DNA of 64,000 nt, taken from assembly GCA_963751335.1 (NCBI GenBank), contig CAVVUB010000008.1, positions 186,001-250,000 of the forward strand. The letters run 5' to 3'. The notes under the pieces were generated by a model. The model had not been told where the DNA came from. It worked only from the letters and a program-made list of their open reading frames with translations, and made no database searches. Position numbers and translations under genes: made by a program. The stretch comes from Bog-473 sp963751335 (GTDB taxonomy: Bacteria; Actinomycetota; Acidimicrobiia; Acidimicrobiales; RAAP-2). Each line of letters starts with the position of its first letter. Position 1 is the first letter of the stretch. Positions 45,498 to 54,950 of the stretch are shown one piece after another.

Positions 45498-47054
45498 TCA
45501 GGCGGCGGGATTCTCCAGGCCGCCCGAATCGGGCAACAGCCGCGAGACCAGCTCGAGGGCCCGGTAGCCGACCTCGGCCGGACCACTGGTGTCGGGGCGC
45601 ATCAGGTTGGCCATGATGCGCAGGAGGGAGTTCATCAAGAGCTCGGAACGCATGCCGAGGCTCACACAGAGGCGCATGGCCTCGGGATGCGAGATGAGAT
45701 GGACGAACGTCCGGGCCACCTTGTAGTAGGGCCCATAGGCGGCACTGAGGTCCCGTTCGTAGTCCTCGAGCGCGGCTGGGCCCGCCCCGGTCATGGCATG
45801 GCCCAGCGCAGCGGCGGCCAGCCGGCCCGTCTCGTAGGCATATGCGATGCCCTCGCCGTTGAACGGGTTGATCGCCCCGCCGGCGTCGCCGGCGATGAGG
45901 ACGTTGCCCCCGGCGCGCGGGCCGACCGAGAGGCCCATGGGTAGCTTGCCGCCCGTCGGCGGCCCACAGCTCGTCTCGGGGCTCAGGCCCCACGACGCCG
46001 GGGCGTAGCCCACGAAGGCGTCCATGAGGTGCGATGTGTTCACGCCCTTCCAGCGGGCGTCGGTGGACAGGAGCCCGACTCCGACGTTGACCCGGCCGTC
46101 GCCCATGGGGAAGATCCAGCCATACCCGGGGACGACGTTCCCCTCGGCGTCGCGGATGTCGAGGTGGGACTCGATGAACGTGTCGTCGTGGCGCTCGGAG
46201 CGGTAGTAGCCGCGCAGGGCCATGCCCATGGGCAGCTCGCGCCGGCGCGCCGTGCCCAGCATCCGGCCCACCCGGGAATTCGAGCCGTCGGCCACCACGA
46301 CGTAGCGGGCCTGGATGGGCCGGCTCTCGCGGGAGCCCTTCTCCTTGACCAGCACCCCGCTCAGGGTGGCCAGCGAGCCCGGGCCCGACGCCGACTCGAC
46401 GACGATGGGGGCGGTGACCTCGGTGCCCTGGAGCAGGGTGGCTCCGGCCTCGGCCGCCCTCCCGGCCACCAGGCCGTCGAGGTCGTGACGGGTGATGGTG
46501 TAGCCGTAGCTGGGGAAGTTCGGGTGCTCGGGCCACTGCATCTCCATGGAGTGACCGAAGCCATAGGCCCGCAACCCGGTGTAGTGGTGCGAGGACCCGG
46601 CCAGCGCGTCACCGAGCCCCATGTCGGCCAGCTGGCGTACCGCGCGAGGCGTGAGCCCGTCGCCACACGTTTTCTCACGGGGAAAGACCTTCTTCTCCAC
46701 CACACAGACGTCCCAGCCGGCCTGGGCCAACCAGTAGCCGCAGGAGGAGCCGGCCGGCCCGGCGCCCACGACCACGACGTCGTAGACGTGCTCGGTCGGA
46801 GCGGCCTTCTTGGTCGCGGCCGTCTCCTTGGCCGGGGCGCCTTCCTTGGCCGGGGCGCCCCTCTTGGCCGTCGCTGTCTTCTTGGCCGTCGCCGTCTTCT
46901 TGGCCACCGCCGTCTTCTTGGCCGTCGCCGTCTTCTTGGCCGCGCCCGCCTTCTTGGCGGGCGACGCCTTCTTGGCCGCTTTCTTGGCCGGCGCCTGGCC
47001 GCTGGGCGCCTTCTTGGCGGGTCCGGTGGGAGGGGTCTCGTCGGGATCCGTCAC
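45498..47054 (-). CDS. Geranylgeranyl-reductase-family flavoprotein with a histone-like Lys/Ala tail
   Basis: The GTG at 47054 begins VTDPDETPPTGPAKKAPSGQ. Residues about 12-80 are a Lys/Ala repeat of the AKKTATAKK kind, resembling histone H1 tails. The flavoprotein follows: DVVVVGAGPAGSSCGYWLAQ (FAD motif), CGDGLTPRAVRQLADMG, YGYTITRHDLDGLVAGRAAE, and IAGDAGGAINPFNGEGI. It matches the GGR family, which saturates isoprenoid chains; in mycobacteria a member (MenJ) reduces a double bond in the menaquinone tail. It is divergent from nuoA by 87 bases, as in other actinobacteria. An enzyme that saturates the quinone used by complex I is the most economical inference. Upstream in-frame sequence beyond 47054 is not used. 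518 residues. Confidence 0.85.
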   Translation of the reverse strand: MTDPDETPPTGPAKKAPSGQAPAKKAAKKASPAKKAGAAKKTATAKKTAVAKKTATAKKTATAKRGAPAKEGAPAKETAATKKAAPTEHVYDVVVVGAGPAGSSCGYWLAQAGWDVCVVEKKVFPREKTCGDGLTPRAVRQLADMGLGDALAGSSHHYTGLRAYGFGHSMEMQWPEHPNFPSYGYTITRHDLDGLVAGRAAEAGATLLQGTEVTAPIVVESASGPGSLATLSGVLVKEKGSRESRPIQARYVVVADGSNSRVGRMLGTARRRELPMGMALRGYYRSERHDDTFIESHLDIRDAEGNVVPGYGWIFPMGDGRVNVGVGLLSTDARWKGVNTSHLMDAFVGYAPASWGLSPETSCGPPTGGKLPMGLSVGPRAGGNVLIAGDAGGAINPFNGEGIAYAYETGRLAAAALGHAMTGAGPAALEDYERDLSAAYGPYYKVARTFVHLISHPEAMRLCVSLGMRSELLMNSLLRIMANLMRPDTSGPAEVGYRALELVSRLLPDSGGLENPAA

Positions 47055-47141
47055 GAGGGCATCGTAGGTCTGCCGCGTAGGGCGTCTGACCAGCGGGCGG
47101 ATGTGCCCTGGCTGGGAGTCGCATGGTAGAAACGGATCACC

Positions 47142-47597
47142 GTGGACCAGTACCTCCCGATCCTGATCATGGCCTTTCTCGCCTTCGCCTTCACGGTCTT
47201 CTCGCTCGTGTCGTCGGCCATGCTGGCACCGAAGAAGAAGCCGACCGCAGCCAAGCTGGCGCCCTACGAGTGCGGCATCGTGCCGAACGACGAGCCGGCA
47301 CAGAGGTTTCCCGTCCGCTTCTACCTGGTGTCGATGATCTTCATCATCTTCGACATCGAGATCGTGTTCCTCTATCCCTGGGCGGTGGTCTTCCACCAGA
47401 TCGCCACCTTCGGCCTGATCGAGGTCATCGTCTTCGCCGCCGTGGTGTTCGTGTCCTTCGTCTACCTCATCTCCAACGGCGCGCTCACCTGGGGCCCGGC
47501 GAAGAGCCTGCAATCGGGCATGCCAAGCCGCACCTCGGAGTCGACCATCACTCGCATCAGTGCGGCTCGCCCGAATCGTCCGGGTGAGGCGGCCTGA
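47142..47597 (+). CDS. nuoA: NADH-quinone oxidoreductase subunit A
   Basis: A 151-residue membrane subunit starting at GTG 47142. It has three helices: ILIMAFLAFAFTVFSLVSSA, FYLVSMIFIIFDIEIVFLYP and LIEVIVFAAVVFVSFVYLIS. The loop KLAPYECGIVPNDEPAQRFP carries the conserved Tyr-Glu-Cys-Gly of NuoA. The C-terminal tail after residue 120 (SLQSGMPSRTSESTIT) is longer than usual. It is the first gene of the 14-gene operon. Confidence 0.96.
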   Translation: MDQYLPILIMAFLAFAFTVFSLVSSAMLAPKKKPTAAKLAPYECGIVPNDEPAQRFPVRFYLVSMIFIIFDIEIVFLYPWAVVFHQIATFGLIEVIVFAAVVFVSFVYLISNGALTWGPAKSLQSGMPSRTSESTITRISAARPNRPGEAA

Positions 47598-47600
47598 GGG

Positions 47601-48161
47601 ATGGGGATCGAGGACCTCCAGCACAACTTCCTGACCGGCCGCCTCGAGGACATGGTCAAGTGGGCCCGGCGCAACAGCGTGTGGCCCGCCACCTTCGGCT
47701 TGGCCTGCTGTGCCATCGAGATGATGTCGGTGGGGGCCGCCGACTACGACATCAGTCGGCTGGGCATGGAGGTCTTCCGGGCCTCGCCCCGCCAGGCCGA
47801 CCTCATGATCGTGGCCGGGCGGGTCTCCCAGAAGATGGCCCCGGTCTTGCGCCAGGTCTACGACCAGATGATGGAGCCCAAGTGGGTCATCTCCATGGGC
47901 GTCTGCGCCTCGACCGGCGGCATGTTCAACAACTACGCCATCGTGCAGGGGGTCGACCAGATCGTGCCGGTCGACGTCTACGCCCCGGGATGCCCGCCCT
48001 CGCCCGAGACGCTCTTGCACGCCATCCTGACCCTGCACGAGAAGATCCGCACCGGGGAGATCACCCGGCGGCCCGGCTCGACGGTCCCGGCCGGCGAGCA
48101 GGCCACCGGCGGGTGGACACCGACCGTGCCCGATGCCGTCCGGGTGGCCACGCCACGGTGA
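47601..48161 (+). CDS. nuoB: NADH-quinone oxidoreductase subunit B
   Basis: A 186-residue peripheral-arm subunit carrying cluster N2. Ligand cysteines are in ATFGLACCAIEMMSVG, GVCASTGGMFNNYAIVQGVD and YAPGCPPSPETLL. It is 3 bases after nuoA. Four bases overlap the nuoC start (GTGA at 48158-48161). The last 30 residues are a Pro/Thr-rich extension. Confidence 0.97.
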   Translation: MGIEDLQHNFLTGRLEDMVKWARRNSVWPATFGLACCAIEMMSVGAADYDISRLGMEVFRASPRQADLMIVAGRVSQKMAPVLRQVYDQMMEPKWVISMGVCASTGGMFNNYAIVQGVDQIVPVDVYAPGCPPSPETLLHAILTLHEKIRTGEITRRPGSTVPAGEQATGGWTPTVPDAVRVATPR

Positions 48162-48679
48162 GCGACGCCGCCCCGACTGCCGCTCCGGCCGTGGCGCCCT
48201 CCAACGTCCTGCCCGAGGTGCCGCGCCTGCCCGACCGCCTGGTCGACCAGTTGGCCTTTCCCGGCCGCGACACCTACCTGCACATGGTGGCCGCCTTCCG
48301 CGACGCCGGCTTCGAGACGTGCTCGGACCTCTGCGCCGTCGACTACCTGACCCACCCGGGGCGTTCGCTGCCCGACGGGGTCGGTCCCGAGCGCTTCGAG
48401 GTCGTGGTCAACCTGCTCTCGCTCTCCATGCGCCAGCGGGTGCGGATCCGGGTGCAGGTGCCCGAGTCCGACCCCACGGTCGAGTCGATCACCCACGTCT
48501 ACCCCGGCGCCGACGCCATGGAGCGCGAGGCCTACGACCTGGTCGGCATCCTCTTCGCCGGCCACCCCGACATGACCCGCATCCTCATGCCCGAGGACTG
48601 GGAGGGACACCCCCTGCGCAAGGACTACGGCGTCGGGCGGGTGCCCGTGCAGTTCAAGGAAGCACCGGGACCGCGATGA
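48158..48679 (+). CDS. nuoC: NADH-quinone oxidoreductase subunit C
   Basis: A 173-residue subunit starting at GTG 48158. The core is in FETCSDLCAVDYLTHPG, RFEVVVNLLSLSMRQRVRIR, VHSITHVYPGADAMEREAYD (with S for the first position), LVGILFAGHPDMTRILMPE and DWEGHPLRKDYGVGRVPVQF. These are the signature region of the 30 kDa subunit that joins NuoB and NuoD. The N-terminus carries a 20-residue Ala/Pro-rich lead. Confidence 0.95.
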   Translation: MSDAAPTAAPAVAPSNVLPEVPRLPDRLVDQLAFPGRDTYLHMVAAFRDAGFETCSDLCAVDYLTHPGRSLPDGVGPERFEVVVNLLSLSMRQRVRIRVQVPESDPTVESITHVYPGADAMEREAYDLVGILFAGHPDMTRILMPEDWEGHPLRKDYGVGRVPVQFKEAPGPR

Positions 48680-50094
48680 GCGAGCACGACGAGCGCGGCG
48701 GGGGCGACGAGCCGGACCAGGCCGAGTTCGGCCTCGAGGCCACCGAGAAGGAGCACCGCGAGGCCGAGGAGGAGCGCTACTTCGTGGCCGAGACCTCCGA
48801 GGGAGCCCAGGAACTGCTGCCCCGGGGAACCACCTCGGCCGAGGAGCTGCGCCAGGAGGTCGGGGCGGTCCTGCGCCTGCCCGAGGGCGGCTACGTGGAC
48901 GCGGGCGACATCGACATCGAGCGGCGCGACGACCAGACGATGATCATCAACATGGGCCCGCAGCACCCCTCCACCCACGGAGTGCTGCGCCTCATGCTCG
49001 AGCTGGACGGCGAGACCGTGCTGCGGACCAAGCCCATCATCGGCTACCTGCACACGGGGATGGAGAAGACGGGCGAGGAGCTGACCTACGTCCAGGGCGC
49101 CACCAACGTGACCCGGATGGACTACCTCTCGCCCCTCCACAACGAGCTGGTCTTCTCACTGGCCACCGAGGCTCTGCTCGGCGTCGAGCTGCCCCCGCGG
49201 GCGGTGTGGATCCGCATGCTGATGTCCGAACTGAACCGGGTCTCCTCCCACCTCATGTGGATGGCCACCAACGGCATGGACCTCGGGTCCACGTCGATGA
49301 TGATCTACGGTTTCCGCGAGCGCGAGATGGTCCTCTCCTTCTTCGAGAAGGCCACCGGCCTGCGCATGAACCACAACTTCATCCGTCCCGGTGGCGTGGC
49401 CGCCGACCTACCCGACGGCTGGGAGGACGACGTCACGATCATCTGCGAGACCGTGCTGGCCCGCACCTTCGAGTACGACGAGTTGCTCACGGGTCAGCCC
49501 ATCTTCCGGGAGCGCACCGAGGCGGTGGGCAACATCTCGGCCGAGGAGGCACTGGCCTTGTCGGTCACCGGCCCCATCCTGCGCTCGACCGGCGTGCCCT
49601 GGGACCTGCGTCGCACCATGCCCTACTTGGCCTACGACAAGCTCGACTTCGACGTCATCGTGGGCCGCTACGGCGACAACTTCGACCGCTACTCGGTGCG
49701 CCTCAACGAGATCCGCGAGTCCATCCGCATGCTGCGCCAGATCGTCGAGATGATGCCGCCGGGTGACTACCGGGTGCAGGACCGGAAGGTGACACCTCCG
49801 CCCCGGGCCCGCATCGACGAGAGCATGGAAGCCCTCATTCACCACTTCAAGATCTTCACCGAGGGCTTCCGGGTCCCCGAGGGCGAGGTCTACGTGGCCA
49901 TCGAGTCGCCCCGGGGCGAGCTCGGTTGCTACATGGTCTCCGACGGCACCTCGAAGCCCTACCGCATGCACATCCGCGGACCCAGCTTCGTCAACCTGCA
50001 GGCGCTCCCGCTCTTGCTGCGCGGCGGCCTCATGGCCGACGCGGTGGCCGTCATCTCCTCGGTCGACCCGGTGATGGGCGAGGTGGACCGGTGA
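48676..50094 (+). CDS. nuoD: NADH-quinone oxidoreductase subunit D (extended acidic N-terminus)
   Basis: The ATG at 48676 overlaps the nuoC stop. The protein of 472 residues starts with about 85 acidic and polar residues (HDERGGGDEPDQAEFGLEAT, EKEHREAEEERYFVAETSEG) before the family core, TMIINMGPQHPSTHGVLRLM. The quinone-site elements are here: GYLHTGMEKTGEELTYVQGA, NHNFIRPGGVAADLPDGW, and ESPRGELGCYMVSDGTSKPY. The core length is normal, so the N-terminal extension is an addition and could make contact with another subunit or membrane face. An internal start within the extension is also possible, as no clear ribosome site is visible. Confidence 0.95.
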   Translation: MSEHDERGGGDEPDQAEFGLEATEKEHREAEEERYFVAETSEGAQELLPRGTTSAEELRQEVGAVLRLPEGGYVDAGDIDIERRDDQTMIINMGPQHPSTHGVLRLMLELDGETVLRTKPIIGYLHTGMEKTGEELTYVQGATNVTRMDYLSPLHNELVFSLATEALLGVELPPRAVWIRMLMSELNRVSSHLMWMATNGMDLGSTSMMIYGFREREMVLSFFEKATGLRMNHNFIRPGGVAADLPDGWEDDVTIICETVLARTFEYDELLTGQPIFRERTEAVGNISAEEALALSVTGPILRSTGVPWDLRRTMPYLAYDKLDFDVIVGRYGDNFDRYSVRLNEIRESIRMLRQIVEMMPPGDYRVQDRKVTPPPRARIDESMEALIHHFKIFTEGFRVPEGEVYVAIESPRGELGCYMVSDGTSKPYRMHIRGPSFVNLQALPLLLRGGLMADAVAVISSVDPVMGEVDR

Positions 50095-50717
50095 GCCACC
50101 TGAAGGCGGAGATCACCGAGCAGGCCAAGGCGCTGGTCGCCCTCTATCCCCAGCCGCGCTCGGCCCTCATCCCACTGTGCCACCTGGCCCAGGAGCAGGA
50201 CGGCTGGCTCCGCCCCGAGGCCATGGAGGAGATCGCCGGGCTCTGCGGCGTGACGCCGGCCGAGGTGCGGGGCACGGCCACCTTCTACGACATGCTCTTC
50301 ACCGAGCCGGTCGGCACCTACGTGGTTTCGGTCTGCACGAACATCGCCTGCATGCTCGGCGGCGCGCTCGAGTTGCTCGAGCACGCCGAGTCCTCGCTCG
50401 GGGTGCACGCCGGCGGCACCACACCCGACGGGGTCTTCACGCTCGAAGAGGCGGAGTGCCTGGCCGACTGCGACCGCACGCCGTGCGTGCAGGTCAACCA
50501 CCGCTACGTCGGCGCGCAGACGCCCGAGAGCTTCGACCGGCTGGTCTCGGACCTGCGCTCGGGCACCCTTTCGGACACCGTCCCGGGGCACGGCACCCTG
50601 GTCCGGGTGCGCCGCACCGTCGGGCTGCAGGCCGACAAGGACGCCATCGTGGGCGAGCGGGCCCGCATGGCCGAGGCCAAGGCGGCCCGGGCCGGCGCGG
50701 CGGGGGACAAGGCCTGA
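50091..50717 (+). CDS. nuoE: NADH-quinone oxidoreductase subunit E
   Basis: A 208-residue subunit carrying the 2Fe-2S cluster N1a: cysteines in SVCTNIACML (C-x4-C) and ECLADCDRTPC (C-x3-C). The thioredoxin-like fold is preceded by PRSALIPLCHLAQEQDGWLR. GTG at 50091 overlaps the nuoD stop. The C-terminus (VGLQADKDAIVGERARMAE) has about 40 extra Lys/Ala-rich residues. Confidence 0.96.
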   Translation: MSHLKAEITEQAKALVALYPQPRSALIPLCHLAQEQDGWLRPEAMEEIAGLCGVTPAEVRGTATFYDMLFTEPVGTYVVSVCTNIACMLGGALELLEHAESSLGVHAGGTTPDGVFTLEEAECLADCDRTPCVQVNHRYVGAQTPESFDRLVSDLRSGTLSDTVPGHGTLVRVRRTVGLQADKDAIVGERARMAEAKAARAGAAGDKA

Positions 50718-52024
50718 TGGCCATCACGGACGCTCCCAAGATCATCACGTCGCGCCTGGGCTACGACGACTCCTACACGATGGAGCGCTACCTGGCCACC
50801 GGCGGCTACGAGGCGCTGCGCAAGGCGCTGACCATGACACCCGAGGCGGTCGCGGCCGAGGTCGACGCGGCCAGCCTGCTCGGGCGGGGCGGCGCCGGCT
50901 TCCCGGCCGGGCGCAAGTGGTCGCTGCTGCCCCCCAAGGCCTCGCTCACCTACCTCGTGATCAACGGGGACGAGTCCGAGCCGGCCACCTTCAAGGACCA
51001 CATGCTCATCGAGGGTGACCCGCACCAGATCCTCGAGGGCGTCTTGATCTCGGCCTACGCGCTGCAGGTCACGCAGGCCTTCATCTATCTGCGCGGCGAG
51101 TTCGCACTGGGCCTCGAGCGTCTGCAGACCGCGCTGAACGAGGCCTACGCCCACGGCGCCGTGGGGAGCAACATCTTCGACTCGGGCTTCTCGCTCGACA
51201 TCGTCGTGCACCCCGGCGCCGGCGCCTACATCTGCGGCGAGGAGACCGCGCTGCTCGAGTCGCTCGAGGGCAAGCGCGGCTTCCCGCGCATCAAGCCGCC
51301 GTTCTTCCCCGCCTCCATCGGCCTCTACGGCGAGCCCACCGTGGTCAACAACGTCGAGACCATGGCCAACATCCCGTGGATCATCACCAACGGCGGTGCC
51401 GCGTTCGCCGCGCTGGGCGCCGGTCGCTCCACCGGGACGCGCCTGTTCGCGTTGGCCGGTCACGTGCGCAAGCCCGGCAACTACGAGCTCGAGATGGTCA
51501 AGACCACCTTCCGCGACCTCATCTACGCCCCGGTGCTCGGGGGCGGGATCCGGGGCTCCAACACCCTCAAGGCATTCATCCCCGGCGGCGTCTCGGCCCC
51601 GTGGTTCGGACCGGACCAGGTCGACCTGCCACTGGGCCAGGACGAGGTGGGCGACGCCGGCTCCATGCTCGGCTCGGGCTCGGTCGTCGTGATGGACTCG
51701 GCCACCTGCGTGGTGCGGGCCGCATGGCGCATCACGAAATTCTTCGCCCGCGAGTCGTGCGGCCAGTGCACGCCGTGCCGTGAGGGCTCGGGTTGGCTCG
51801 AGCGCATCCTCTGGCGAATTGAGAATGGCGACGGCCGCGAGGAAGATCTGGACCTTCTCATGGACCTGTGCGACAACATCTCGCCCGGCGTGGCCTGGCC
51901 GCCGCAGCAGACGACCATCTGCGTGCTTGGCCCGTCCATTCCTTCCTCGATCGCCTCGGGTATCCGCATGTTCCGTGACGAGTTCCTGGTGCACGTCAAA
52001 GAAGGGGGGTGCCCCTTTGACTGA
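50717..52024 (+). CDS. nuoF: NADH-quinone oxidoreductase subunit F (NADH dehydrogenase, FMN)
   Basis: A 435-residue flavin subunit. The NADH/FMN site is in LLGRGGAGFPAGRKWSLLP and VINGDESEPATFKDHML, the cluster N3 ligands in SCGQCTPCREGSGWLERIL. It starts ATG at 50717, where TGATG overlaps the nuoE stop. Length and domain order are normal. The last codons overlap the TTG start used for nuoG. Confidence 0.97.
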   Translation: MAITDAPKIITSRLGYDDSYTMERYLATGGYEALRKALTMTPEAVAAEVDAASLLGRGGAGFPAGRKWSLLPPKASLTYLVINGDESEPATFKDHMLIEGDPHQILEGVLISAYALQVTQAFIYLRGEFALGLERLQTALNEAYAHGAVGSNIFDSGFSLDIVVHPGAGAYICGEETALLESLEGKRGFPRIKPPFFPASIGLYGEPTVVNNVETMANIPWIITNGGAAFAALGAGRSTGTRLFALAGHVRKPGNYELEMVKTTFRDLIYAPVLGGGIRGSNTLKAFIPGGVSAPWFGPDQVDLPLGQDEVGDAGSMLGSGSVVVMDSATCVVRAAWRITKFFARESCGQCTPCREGSGWLERILWRIENGDGREEDLDLLMDLCDNISPGVAWPPQQTTICVLGPSIPSSIASGIRMFRDEFLVHVKEGGCPFD

Positions 52025-54950
52025 CACGGCCAAGACCGACACGGCCAAGACCGACGCCCCCGCCGACGAGCTCACCTTCACGCTCGACGGGCGCACGGTG
52101 ACGGCGACCAAGGGCGAGCTCATCATCGCGGCGGCCGAGCGGGCGGGCACCTACATCCCGCGCTTCTGCTACCACCCGCGCATGGAGCCCGTGGGCATGT
52201 GCCGCATGTGCCTGGTCGACGTGGAGGGACCGCGCGGTGCCACCCTCACCCCGGCCTGCTTCGTGGCGGTCACCGACGGCATGGTGGTCGATTCGAGCAA
52301 CGACCGGGTCAAGAAGGCGCAGGACGGCGTGCTCGAGTTCCTGCTGGCCAACCACCCGCTCGACTGCCCGGTGTGTGACAAGGGCGGCGAGTGCCCGCTC
52401 CAGGACCAGACCCTGGCCTACGGTCCGGGCGAGAGCCGGTTCGTCGAGGAGAAGCGGCACTTCGAGAAGCCCATTGCCATTTCGGACCTCGTGCTGCTCG
52501 ACCGCGAGCGCTGCATCCAGTGCGCCCGTTGCACCCGCTTCGCCGACGAGGTGGCGGGCGAGGCCCTCATCGACTTCGCCGGCCGGGGCGAGTCGGTCGA
52601 GGTGGCCACCTTCCCGACCGAGCCGTTCTCCTCCTACTTCAGTGGCAACACGGTGCAGATCTGCCCCGTCGGCGCGCTCACCGCGACGCCCTATCGCTTC
52701 ACGGCCCGCCCCTGGGACCTCGATCAGGTCGAGTCCACCTGCACCGCCTGCTCGGTCGGCTGCCGGGTGGCCGTGCAGTCGTCGCAGAACCGGCTGACCC
52801 GACTGCTCGGCATCGACAGCGAGCCGGTGAACCACGGCTGGCTCTGCGACAAGGGCCGCTTTGCCTACGAGTCGGTCAACGGTGACGAGGTGGACGCGGG
52901 TCCCCTGCCCGACGTGGTGGCGGACGAGAACGTCGACGTGGCCCCGGCCACCGCCTCGCAGGTCGTGAGCCTCGGCGCCTCGAGGGGGCAGTTCCTGGGC
53001 GAGGCCCGCGAGACCGGCCGCTTCGAACACGGCCGCCTGGTCGAGCCGCGCATCCGCAAGGAGGGCGAGCTCGTACCCGTCAGCTGGGGCGAGGCCCTGG
53101 CGGCGGCGGCGGCGGGGATCACCGCAGCCAAGGCGTCCGGCGGTCCGGGCGCGGTCGCCCTCATCGGCGGCGCCCGTCTCACCAACGAATCCGCCTACGC
53201 GTGGGCCAAGCTGGCCAAGGGCGTGATCGGGACCGACTCGGTGGACGCCCAACTGGGCGACGGCCTCCCGGCCGACCTGGTGCTCGGGCTGCCCCGGGCC
53301 ACCATCGACCAGGCGGCGTCGGCGCCGCTGCTCATCACGCTGGGGGGCGACCTGCGCGAGGAACTGCCCGTCCTCTTCCTGCGGCTGCGGGCCGCGCTGA
53401 AGGGGCGCCCGAAGCTCATCGAGATCGCGCCCACCCGGACCGCGTTGACACCCCTGGCCGACGTCACCCTGGCCATGCGGCCCGGTGACGCGCCGTTGGT
53501 GGCCCAGGCTCTCGCCGGCGACGACTCGGCCGCCGGCGCGCTGGGCACCCACCACGAGGGCAGCGCCCTGGCCGACGGCGCGCTCGAGGCCGCCCGCGCC
53601 CTCCTGGCCGGGCATCCCGGTGGCGAGGGCGTCGTCGTCGTGGCCGGGCGCCCGTCCTACGCCGAATCGGGTGAGGTGGCGGCGGCCGCGCTCCGCGTGC
53701 TGGCCCAGGCGCTGCCCCAGGCGACCTTCCTGCCCGCGCTGCGCCGGGGCAACGTGTTCGGCGCGCTCGACATGGGTCTGGCCCCCGGCCTGCTGCCCGG
53801 GCGGGTCACCCTCGACGCCGGGCGCGAGCGCTTCACCGCGGCGTGGGGCTCGGTGCCGGCCGCCACCGGGCTCGATACGGCCGGCGTCCTGGCCTCGATG
53901 GCCGGGGAGAGTGCAGGGGCCGGCGAGAGTGCAGGGACCGGGGAGAGTATGGGGACCGGCGGGGAAGGGGGTACCCAGGTCCAGGCCCTGGTGTTGCTCG
54001 GGTCCGACCCCCTGAGCGACTTCCCCGACCACGCCGTGGCCAAGGCGGCGCTGTCGGGCGGCCACTTCGTGATCGCCGTGACCGGACACCCGTCGCAGTC
54101 GGTCGATGCCCATGCCGACGTCGTCCTGCCCTGCGCGATCCAGCACGAGCGCACGGGCACCACGACCAACCTCGAGGGCCGGGTGACCCGGCTCGGGCCG
54201 AAGCTGAGCGCGCCGGGCTTCGCCTGGCCCGACTGGATGATCGCGGCCGAGCTGGCCGTGGCCCTCGGTTCCGACCTCGGTTCGCAGAGCGACAGCGACC
54301 TGGCCGCGGAGCTCGAGCGCACCGCGCCGGCCTACGGCGGCCTGACCCCCGAGGTGCTGCATTCCGACGCCGCCCACGACGGGATCGTGGTGCCGATCGT
54401 CGTGGGCGCCCCGCGCCGGATCGGGGTCGAGCCCATCGACCCCATCGCCCTGCCCGGCGTCGAATCGGTCGAACGCCAGGGCGCGCCGCCGCGTCTGGGC
54501 ACCGGCGGCACCGTTCCCGCGTCGCTGCGAGCCGCCGACCTGGGCAGCCGACCGCCCCTGATCGCCGGGCCGGGATCCGGCGGCACCGAGCCGCTCCACA
54601 TCCCCAAGGCCGACAACTACACGTTGCGCCTGGTGGCGGGGCGCCGGCTCTACGACGCCGGGAGCTCGGTCACGGGCTCGCCCTCGCTCACGCCCCTCGT
54701 GCCCGCGCTGGTGGCCCGGGCCAACCCCTACGACCTCGACCGTCTGGGGGCCGAGACGGGGGACCGGGTCAAGGTGCGCTCGGCCCGGGGCGAGCTGACC
54801 CTGCCCGCCGAGGCCGACGCCGGCGTACCCCGCGGCGTGGTCGCCATCGACTTCAACGTGCCCGGCGGCGAGAGCGCGCCGGGCAACGCGGTGGCCACCC
54901 TCATCGACAGCCGGGCTCCGGTGACCGACGTGCGACTGGAGTCGGTGTGA
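52017..54950 (+). CDS. nuoG: NADH-quinone oxidoreductase subunit G
   Basis: A TTG at 52017, preceded by a G-rich ribosome site, gives 977 residues. N-terminal 2Fe-2S ferredoxin: YIPRFCYHPRMEPVGMCRMC. N4/N5 ligands: LDCPVCDKGGECPLQDQTL, RERCIQCARCTRFADEVAG. The next cluster site, ESTCTACSVGCRVAVQSSQ, then the molybdopterin-oxidoreductase-like part (SWGEALAAAAAGITAAKASG). Residues about 625-650 contain an imperfect repeat GESAGAGESAGTGESMGTGG from a short DNA repeat at 53905-53970. The long Mo-like C-terminal region is typical of actinobacterial and E. coli NuoG. The alternate GTG upstream is out of frame. Confidence 0.96.
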   Translation: MTDTAKTDTAKTDAPADELTFTLDGRTVTATKGELIIAAAERAGTYIPRFCYHPRMEPVGMCRMCLVDVEGPRGATLTPACFVAVTDGMVVDSSNDRVKKAQDGVLEFLLANHPLDCPVCDKGGECPLQDQTLAYGPGESRFVEEKRHFEKPIAISDLVLLDRERCIQCARCTRFADEVAGEALIDFAGRGESVEVATFPTEPFSSYFSGNTVQICPVGALTATPYRFTARPWDLDQVESTCTACSVGCRVAVQSSQNRLTRLLGIDSEPVNHGWLCDKGRFAYESVNGDEVDAGPLPDVVADENVDVAPATASQVVSLGASRGQFLGEARETGRFEHGRLVEPRIRKEGELVPVSWGEALAAAAAGITAAKASGGPGAVALIGGARLTNESAYAWAKLAKGVIGTDSVDAQLGDGLPADLVLGLPRATIDQAASAPLLITLGGDLREELPVLFLRLRAALKGRPKLIEIAPTRTALTPLADVTLAMRPGDAPLVAQALAGDDSAAGALGTHHEGSALADGALEAARALLAGHPGGEGVVVVAGRPSYAESGEVAAAALRVLAQALPQATFLPALRRGNVFGALDMGLAPGLLPGRVTLDAGRERFTAAWGSVPAATGLDTAGVLASMAGESAGAGESAGTGESMGTGGEGGTQVQALVLLGSDPLSDFPDHAVAKAALSGGHFVIAVTGHPSQSVDAHADVVLPCAIQHERTGTTTNLEGRVTRLGPKLSAPGFAWPDWMIAAELAVALGSDLGSQSDSDLAAELERTAPAYGGLTPEVLHSDAAHDGIVVPIVVGAPRRIGVEPIDPIALPGVESVERQGAPPRLGTGGTVPASLRAADLGSRPPLIAGPGSGGTEPLHIPKADNYTLRLVAGRRLYDAGSSVTGSPSLTPLVPALVARANPYDLDRLGAETGDRVKVRSARGELTLPAEADAGVPRGVVAIDFNVPGGESAPGNAVATLIDSRAPVTDVRLESV

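Noticed and set aside
51996..54599. Open frame of 867 codons on the minus strand
   Set aside because: Antisense to nuoG, low-complexity Arg/Gly/Gln-rich product without a family match.
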